Assembly (NCBI GenBank): GCA_021813085.1
Contig: JAKAMA010000055.1
Coordinates: 1 to 9,982 of the forward strand
Length of the DNA stretch: 9,982 bases
Origin: Chloroflexota bacterium
GTDB taxonomy: Bacteria; Chloroflexota; Dehalococcoidia; DSTF01; JACRBR01
Reading direction: 5' to 3'
Shown here: one piece after another, positions 6,615-9,982 of the stretch
Position numbering within the stretch: position 1 is the stretch's first letter
Layout of the letters: every line of letters begins with the position of its first letter
Made by a program: the position numbers and the translations under genes
Notes under the pieces: generated by a model
What the model was told of the DNA's origin: nothing
Database searches by the model: none
The model's input: only the letters and a program-made list of their open reading frames with translations

Positions 6615-7568
6615 TCAGCGGCGGGGCGCGCCGTGCTCGCGATAGTACGACCGCCAGACGAGCCGGTACAGCGGCAGCAGGCGCGGGATGGAACGCACGC
6701 CCGGGATGAACGGGACCAGCACCAGCGCCAGCGAGAGCAGCATCATCAGCCCCCAGACCAGCGCGTCCGCATTGGTCGAGGTGGAGAACGGCCGCACCTG
6801 GTACCAGAAGGTGTACAGCCACAGCCACGGCTGGCCGGGGAAGTTCCCCGTCTCGTTCATCATGCCCCACTGGTTGCCGGACAGGTGCTGCGCCTGTGCG
6901 AGGTCGGCAAGGTAGCCGCCGTCCGCCAGAAAGAGCAGCGGTTTGGTGTAATCCGCCTGGTAGAAGCCGGTGCCCGCGTTGACCAGTTGGCTATCCAGCG
7001 CACCGGACTGCGCGAGGCCGAGGAGCCCCGTGGCCATCGCCGGCACCGGTCCGTAGTCGCCGGCGGCCACCTGCGCCGGGTCACCCCCGGGCGCCTTGGA
7101 CAGCGCGTCCGCGTAGGCGCCCGCCCACTGGTCCTGCTGCGCCGACGGGGCCGCCTCGTACCGCCGCACGGCTGCCTGCACCGCCGCATCGCCGGTCATC
7201 GTGCGCAGCGGGTCGATGACGAATGCGCGGGCCGGGTCGACGGGGATGCGGACCCCCGCCCACTTCTGAAGGTGCAGCGGCCCGATCTGCTGGCCGGTGC
7301 TGCTGTGGTTGTACGGCGGCCCGTAGCCCGCGCTCGTGCTCGTGCCGGCCAGCTCGCTCACCGTGGTGGCGATGAAGTCGTTCGGCGCCTTCCGCGCCCA
7401 CTGCTCGAGGGTGACGCCCTTCTCGTTCGGTGACGAGAAGAGCAGCGCCAGTACGACCGTCAGCAGCGATACGACGACGAGGGCGACGATGAACTCCTTG
7501 ACGAGGTCGTACGGGCGCCTGGGGCCCCGCCAGTCCCCGGCGGCCGGGTCCACGCGGCCCGCGGTCAT
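6615..7568 (-). CDS. Cytochrome b6f subunit IV-like protein with large extracytoplasmic insertion
   Basis: A 317-residue membrane protein directly after cytochrome b, sharing an ATGA stop-start and with AAGGAGG seven bases upstream. Helix 1 (about 24-45, DLVKEFIVALVVVSLL onward, then FSSPNEKG) looks like helix E of subunit IV or of the cytochrome b C-terminal domain. Residues about 48-243 are soluble and extracytoplasmic by charge, without cysteines or recognised motifs. They are followed by QPWLWLYTFWYQVR (247-259), in the place of the quinol-site PEWY segment but with no evident glutamate, and a second helix (about 268-289, ending LVPFIPG). The arginine-rich end should be cytoplasmic. Ordinary subunit IV is about 160 residues with no such insertion. 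Assignment rests on gene order and on resemblance of the two helices; the middle domain is unknown to me. Confidence 0.6.
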   Translation of the reverse strand: MTAGRVDPAAGDWRGPRRPYDLVKEFIVALVVVSLLTVVLALLFSSPNEKGVTLEQWARKAPNDFIATTVSELAGTSTSAGYGPPYNHSSTGQQIGPLHLQKWAGVRIPVDPARAFVIDPLRTMTGDAAVQAAVRRYEAAPSAQQDQWAGAYADALSKAPGGDPAQVAAGDYGPVPAMATGLLGLAQSGALDSQLVNAGTGFYQADYTKPLLFLADGGYLADLAQAQHLSGNQWGMMNETGNFPGQPWLWLYTFWYQVRPFSTSTNADALVWGLMMLLSLALVLVPFIPGVRSIPRLLPLYRLVWRSYYREHGAPRR

Positions 7569-8239
7569 GGCGCCGCCTCCTTCGCCGCCGCACCTTCGAC
7601 CCGGCCGTCGAGGTCGACGCCGATGGGCGGGACGACGCCGCTCTTACGGACGAGCAGGATGTGCAGGACGATGAGGACGGAGACGGCCAGAGGCAACAGG
7701 GCGACGTGCCAGAGCAGCATCTGCCCAAAGTCCAGCACGTTCCAGAACGCGCCGATGCCGGTCGCGTTGATGCCGTCCTTCGCCTGCGTCGAGATCCACT
7801 GGGAGTCGAAGTTCTGCTGGACCAGGTAGCCCGTGAACGCGGTGCCGATCGATGCGAGGAATATCACCGCTCCGGTGATCCAGGTGAGGGCGCGGCGGCC
7901 CCGCCAGGCGGCCATGAAGAACTTGCCCCAGAGATGGACGACCATGAAGAAGAAGAACAGCTCGACGCTCCACAGGTGCAGGCTGTTGACGAAGTGCCCG
8001 CGGCTCGACACCTGCCACCACGTGGGTCCCTTGAGGGCGATCACGAGCCCGGATGCGCACACCACGACGAACGCGGTGAGCGCGAGCACGCCGAACACGT
8101 AGATCCACGACGCGACGTACGCGGGCTGTGTGTCCGGGAGCAGGTGCTCGGGCGGCATGGCGTCGAGCGTGCGCGCACGCAGCCAGCCGGTCCACGTCGA
8201 CCTCTCCTCGGCGCGCCCGGAGGCGGGAGCCCGGCTCAT
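7565..8239 (-). CDS. b6-type cytochrome b, N-terminal four-helix subunit
   Basis: This 224-residue membrane protein carries the two b hemes of a split cytochrome b, as in b6f complexes. Helix A is at about 43-68 (ending CASGLVIALKG). Helix B holds H88 and H102 (14 apart) in SLHLWSVELFFFFMVVHLWG. Helix C is ALTWITGAVIFLASIGTAFTGYL (117-139). Helix D holds H178 and H193. The 15-residue spacing of the second pair is typical of cytochrome b6; mitochondrial-type cytochrome b has 14. After helix C the usual LPWxQ of the quinol-oxidation site is replaced by LVQQNFDSQW. The C-D loop is short and ends in GQMLLWHVALLP. The C-terminus, RKSGVVPPIGVDLDG, is family-like. The ATG at 8239 overlaps the stop of the small upstream gene, and the TGA overlaps the ATG of the subunit IV-like gene, so all three are coupled. 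Confidence 0.88.
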   Translation of the reverse strand: MSRAPASGRAEERSTWTGWLRARTLDAMPPEHLLPDTQPAYVASWIYVFGVLALTAFVVVCASGLVIALKGPTWWQVSSRGHFVNSLHLWSVELFFFFMVVHLWGKFFMAAWRGRRALTWITGAVIFLASIGTAFTGYLVQQNFDSQWISTQAKDGINATGIGAFWNVLDFGQMLLWHVALLPLAVSVLIVLHILLVRKSGVVPPIGVDLDGRVEGAAAKEAAP

Positions 8240-8427
8240 CGCTTGCCGGCTCCGCGTCCGCCCGGGAAGGGCAGGAACAGGGCGAGGACGAACACGACAA
8301 GCATCAGCACGATGACGGCGAAGTTGGCCCCGGAGATCTGGATGAATCTCCAGTCGAGGTAACGGCCCGGGCCGGTCAAGTCGACCAGCGCCTCAATCGA
8401 CACGGCGAGTGCAGCGAGGAGAGGCAG
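8236..8427 (-). CDS. Small single-pass membrane protein, likely accessory subunit of the cytochrome b complex
   Basis: A 63-codon frame that ends in the ATGA shared with the cytochrome b start. After the in-frame TGA that overlaps the ribosome binding site, the first possible start is CTG at 8427, six bases beyond a perfect AGGAGG. The next is GTG at 8403 (55 aa), 30 bases beyond it. From the CTG the product begins PLLAALAVSIEALVDLTG, continues GRYLDWRFIQISGANF, and has one strong helix (about 36-53, AVIVLMLVVFVLALFLPF), then a glycine/arginine-rich cytoplasmic-looking tail ending GAGKR. Position, overlap and a single helix suggest a small structural subunit, comparable in kind to the Pet-type small subunits of b6f, though I see no homology to them. 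Function is inferred from context. The coding case rests on the ribosome binding site, the overlap and a coherent membrane-protein composition. Confidence 0.7.
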   Translation of the reverse strand: MPLLAALAVSIEALVDLTGPGRYLDWRFIQISGANFAVIVLMLVVFVLALFLPFPGGRGAGKR

Positions 8428-8439
8428 GGATCACCTCCT
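8428..8439 (-). promoter_or_regulatory. Twelve-base perfect Shine-Dalgarno before the small membrane-protein gene
   Basis: AGGAGGTGATCC on the minus strand is the full complement of the universal 16S rRNA 3' end over 12 bases, much longer than usual. Its AGGAGG part is six bases from the CTG at 8427, which supports that codon as the start. A 26-codon frame beginning at ATG 8473 runs through this site and stops at 8393, so an upstream reading frame could also influence initiation. Confidence 0.6.
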
Positions 8440-8531
8440 GCGGACACGATGACGACCGCACCCGATGTACCATTGAGCCCCGCCGATTCCTGGGAGGGCC
8501 GACGGCACGCCTGACCGGTACGTCACTGCCC

Positions 8532-8559
8532 AGTATAGGAGGGGCCAGAGCCTTGTCAA
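8532..8559 (-). promoter_or_regulatory. Consensus-like promoter of the cytochrome b operon
   Basis: On the minus strand TTGACA (8554-8559, perfect) and TATACT (8532-8537) are separated by 16 bases. Transcription should begin near 8525, about 98 bases before the CTG start. It lies in the 167-bp gap after the lipoprotein gene, so the operon has its own promoter. Confidence 0.8.
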
Positions 8560-8594
8560 CGGCGTTGCAGGCAATGACGACGCGCCACCCGTCC

Positions 8595-9248
8595 TTACGG
8601 CGTGCGGGCGGCGGCGGGGGTAGCGGGCGCGGTCGCGGCCGCCGTGGCGCCGGGGGCCAGCACCCACGCCTTGACGCGGGCGTGGTCAAGCAGCTTCAGC
8701 GCGGCACCGCAGTCGTCCTCGATGGCGATGATGCGCCCACCCTTGATGTGCAGGGCAATGGCGGCGGACGCGCCGTCCGCGTGCGTGCCGGTGCTAATCA
8801 CCGCGACGTACTGCGCACCGTAGGGGTCGACGCCGGCCGCCGGCTGGTACACGGCAACGAGCTTCGGGCTCTTGCCGATGAGCGCGGCACCGTACGTGGG
8901 CGGCACGTCTTCGGGGCGCACCCAGCCGGCGGCACAGCCGAGCTTCGGCAGGATCTCCACCGGGTCGCCGGGCTTCTCTTTCCCCCGGCAGGCCGGGTGG
9001 CGTGCGTCCGCCTGCGCGGCGCACGGGATCTTCTCGTAGCCGGTGAGGCGCGCCATCTCGATGCGGTCGGGCACGAGCGCGGCGTCGAGCGTCTGGTCCA
9101 GCGGCGGCACGCCGGTGTGCACCTGCTGCGCGATCGCGGGGCCGGGGGTGCCGATGGTGGTGGTCGTGGTCGTGGTGCCGCCGCTGCCGCAGGCGGCGAA
9201 CGCCAGCAGGGCGGGCACGAGTGCGGCGAGGGCGGCGGCACGGATCAT
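8595..9248 (-). CDS. Lipoprotein of unknown function with four cysteines
   Basis: A 217-residue exported protein. Residues 2-19 form a signal peptide ending in LAFAA-C20, a lipobox with phenylalanine at -3, so lipid anchoring is likely. A GSGG plus seven-threonine linker (25-31) precedes a globular domain (about 35-195) with C76, C87, C105 and C180, suited to two disulfides. There is no CXXCH or metal motif. The domain has alternating strands such as YVAVISTG, AAIALHIKGGRIIAIEDDC and a final VKAWVLAPG, then a low-complexity Ala/Thr/Pro tail. I do not recognise the family. The ATG at 9248 has no ribosome binding site, and a TATACT box ends seven bases before it, so the mRNA is probably leaderless. 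It lies between the ferredoxin gene and the cytochrome b operon on the same strand; whether it serves that complex is unknown. Confidence 0.8.
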   Translation of the reverse strand: MIRAAALAALVPALLAFAACGSGGTTTTTTTIGTPGPAIAQQVHTGVPPLDQTLDAALVPDRIEMARLTGYEKIPCAAQADARHPACRGKEKPGDPVEILPKLGCAAGWVRPEDVPPTYGAALIGKSPKLVAVYQPAAGVDPYGAQYVAVISTGTHADGASAAIALHIKGGRIIAIEDDCGAALKLLDHARVKAWVLAPGATAAATAPATPAAARTP

Positions 9249-9255
9249 CAGGGGG

Positions 9256-9261
9256 AGTATA
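9256..9261 (-). promoter_or_regulatory. -10 box for a leaderless lipoprotein transcript
   Basis: TATACT on the minus strand is followed by seven bases (CCCCCTG) and then the ATG at 9248, which puts the A of the start codon at the expected +1. No good -35 is visible 16-18 bases upstream. No Shine-Dalgarno exists before the ATG, consistent with leaderless translation. Confidence 0.6.
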
Positions 9262-9271
9262 CGCGTCGTGC

Positions 9272-9297
9272 GGGATGGCGCGCAGCGCGCCCGTCCC
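9272..9297. terminator. GC-rich stem-loop downstream of the ferredoxin gene (candidate terminator without U-tract)
   Basis: GGGATGG-CGCG pairs with CGCG-C-CCGTCCC, about eleven pairs with one G-T wobble and one bulged C, around a small loop. It is 61 bases past the ferredoxin stop and just upstream of the lipoprotein -10 box. No T-run follows on either strand, so intrinsic termination is uncertain. Confidence 0.3.
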
Positions 9298-9298
9298 G

Positions 9299-9318
9299 GC
9301 GCCGCGCGCGGGCGGCGC
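9299..9318. terminator. Second GC-rich stem-loop downstream of the ferredoxin gene
   Basis: GCGCCGC and GCGGCGC, perfect 7-bp arms, flank the loop GCGCGG. It is 40 bases past the ferredoxin stop and adjacent to the stem-loop at 9272-9297. Together they could stop or slow polymerase between the two genes. Self-complementarity is common in such GC-rich sequence. Confidence 0.3.
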
Positions 9319-9357
9319 GGCGACGAGATGGGCCTGACGTGGAGGATTGGGGCCGGC

Positions 9358-9861
9358 TCAGACGGCGGCCTCGGCGAGCTGCTTCTTCTCCTCCGCCTCG
9401 GCCTCTTCGCCGGGGTAGGCGCGCTTCTTCAGCATCTCGCGCGGCGGGTCGATGTAGATCGCGCCCCAGCCGCAGGCGTCCTCGCAGAGCCGGCAGCCGG
9501 TGCACTTCTTCTCGTTGAGGACGGCGATGCCGAAGAAGTCGCCGGCGGTGCGCTCGGGCTGGCCGAGGCTGAGCGCATCGAAGGGGCAGATCTGGATGCA
9601 CAGCTCGCAGCCGCTGCCGATGCAGTTGTCCTCGACGACGATCGCCTTCGGCCACTCCTTGCGGGGGAAGGTGCGGCAGACGTCGCCCATGCTGTCGAGG
9701 ATGGCCTCGGGCGGGCAGACGACGCCGCAGGCGCCGCAGTCGATGCAGAGGTCCGGGTCGATGACGTGGACGACGTTCCGGGAGCCGGTGATGGCGTCCG
9801 TCGGGCAGCGCTTCGTGCAGGCGGTGCAGCCGATGCAGGTATCAGCGATGGTGTAGGCCAC
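9358..9861 (-). CDS. Ferredoxin-type protein with four [4Fe-4S] motifs
   Basis: A 167-residue soluble iron-sulfur protein, presumably a cytoplasmic electron carrier or an electron-transfer subunit. I chose the GTG at 9861 because CAGGAGA lies seven bases upstream and a good promoter lies further upstream. A longer frame from 9954 would contain that promoter. Two ferredoxin repeats hold four cysteine motifs: C9-C12-C15-C19P and C39-C42-C45-C49P, each CX2CX2CX3CP; C80-C85-C88-C92P, with a wider CX4C first gap; and C120-C123-C126-C130, ending in glycine where the others have proline. C62 is an extra cysteine between the repeats. The tail (141-167) is highly charged (EEAEAEEKK) and likely exposed. 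There are no helices, signal or other catalytic domain. The partner is unknown; the nearest redox proteins are the cytochrome b genes downstream on the same strand. Confidence 0.88.
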   Translation of the reverse strand: MAYTIADTCIGCTACTKRCPTDAITGSRNVVHVIDPDLCIDCGACGVVCPPEAILDSMGDVCRTFPRKEWPKAIVVEDNCIGSGCELCIQICPFDALSLGQPERTAGDFFGIAVLNEKKCTGCRLCEDACGWGAIYIDPPREMLKKRAYPGEEAEAEEKKQLAEAAV

Positions 9862-9868
9862 GGAAGGG

Positions 9869-9875
9869 TCTCCTG
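9869..9875 (-). promoter_or_regulatory. Ribosome binding site that sets the ferredoxin GTG start
   Basis: CAGGAGA on the minus strand lies seven bases before the GTG at 9861. It decides for this start over the frame opening at 9954, whose first 31 residues are arginine- and proline-rich and unlike a ferredoxin N-terminus. Confidence 0.65.
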
Positions 9876-9908
9876 GGGCGCTCTCGGCGCCGGGCGATCG
9901 TGTCCTGG

Positions 9909-9938
9909 AGTATAGGGTCGGGCGGCGGAGGCGGGCAA
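9909..9938 (-). promoter_or_regulatory. Promoter for the ferredoxin gene
   Basis: On the minus strand TTGCCC (9933-9938) and TATACT (9909-9914) are 18 bases apart, giving a predicted start near 9902 and a leader of about 40 bases. The -10 box equals those of the lipoprotein gene and the cytochrome b operon. The remaining bases to the right edge hold no recognisable gene. Confidence 0.6.
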
Positions 9939-9982
9939 GCGGCGCTCGCGCCACGAACGAACCGCCCGACCGTCGTGCTGCA

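Noticed and set aside
8428..8439. Resemblance of the plus strand to the 3' end of 16S rRNA
   Set aside because: The match stops at GGATCACCTCCT; flanking bases are not rRNA. It is simply the complement of a long Shine-Dalgarno on the minus strand.
8393..8473. 26-codon minus-strand upstream frame in the cytochrome b operon leader
   Set aside because: It lacks a clear ribosome binding site and a recognisable product; it is noted only as a possible influence on initiation.
8409..9518. 369-codon plus-strand open frame
   Set aside because: It is antisense to the lipoprotein gene and the end of the ferredoxin gene, and its C-terminus is mostly arginine and serine, as expected of a shadow frame.
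9862..9954. N-terminal extension of the ferredoxin to 198 residues
   Set aside because: It would place the -10 box inside the gene and ignores the well-spaced CAGGAGA before the GTG at 9861.
1..9982. CRISPR array, tRNA, insertion sequence or phage element
   Set aside because: No regularly spaced repeats, no transposase or integrase frames, and no cloverleaf-like sequence were recognised on either strand by eye.

Overview
This GC-rich window carries mostly respiratory genes of an aerobic bacterium. Almost everything reads on the minus strand. GC-rich codon use, GTG starts, ATGA/TGATG start-stop overlaps, TATACT-type -10 boxes and one likely leaderless gene fit Chloroflexota or a deep actinobacterial lineage. 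No rRNA or other marker is present, so the taxonomic reading is weak.

Left part (1-3855, minus strand): an aa3-type cytochrome c oxidase cluster. ctaA (heme A synthase) and ctaB (heme O synthase) overlap and form one unit. It is followed by ctaC (subunit II, a lipoprotein with a complete CuA site) and ctaD (subunit I, cut by the left edge), which have their own strong promoter. CtaB and CtaA make the heme A that CtaD holds; CtaC passes electrons to it.

Middle (3856-6518): a divergent promoter region with a 20-bp dyad separates ctaA from a plus-strand zinc-dependent medium-chain dehydrogenase, which has a near-consensus promoter. That gene ends tail-to-tail, overlapping by 29 bp, with a minus-strand GT-C (family 39-like) membrane glycosyltransferase.

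Right part (6615-9861, minus strand): the most unusual region. A tightly coupled three-gene operon encodes a small single-pass membrane protein (apparently CTG-started), a b6-type cytochrome b with four heme ligands, and a subunit IV-like protein. In the last, helix E and helix F are separated by about 200 extracytoplasmic residues and the quinol-site PEWY glutamate is not evident. No Rieske protein or cytochrome c lies beside it. Upstream are a four-cysteine lipoprotein of unknown function, probably leaderless, and a small ferredoxin with four [4Fe-4S] motifs. All three transcription units in this part have the same TATACT -10 box. I regard this region as the best candidate for an under-described redox complex; its membership and electron path are inference.

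No tRNA, rRNA, CRISPR array, insertion sequence or other mobile element was seen, and no gene-free stretch exceeds 300 bases.
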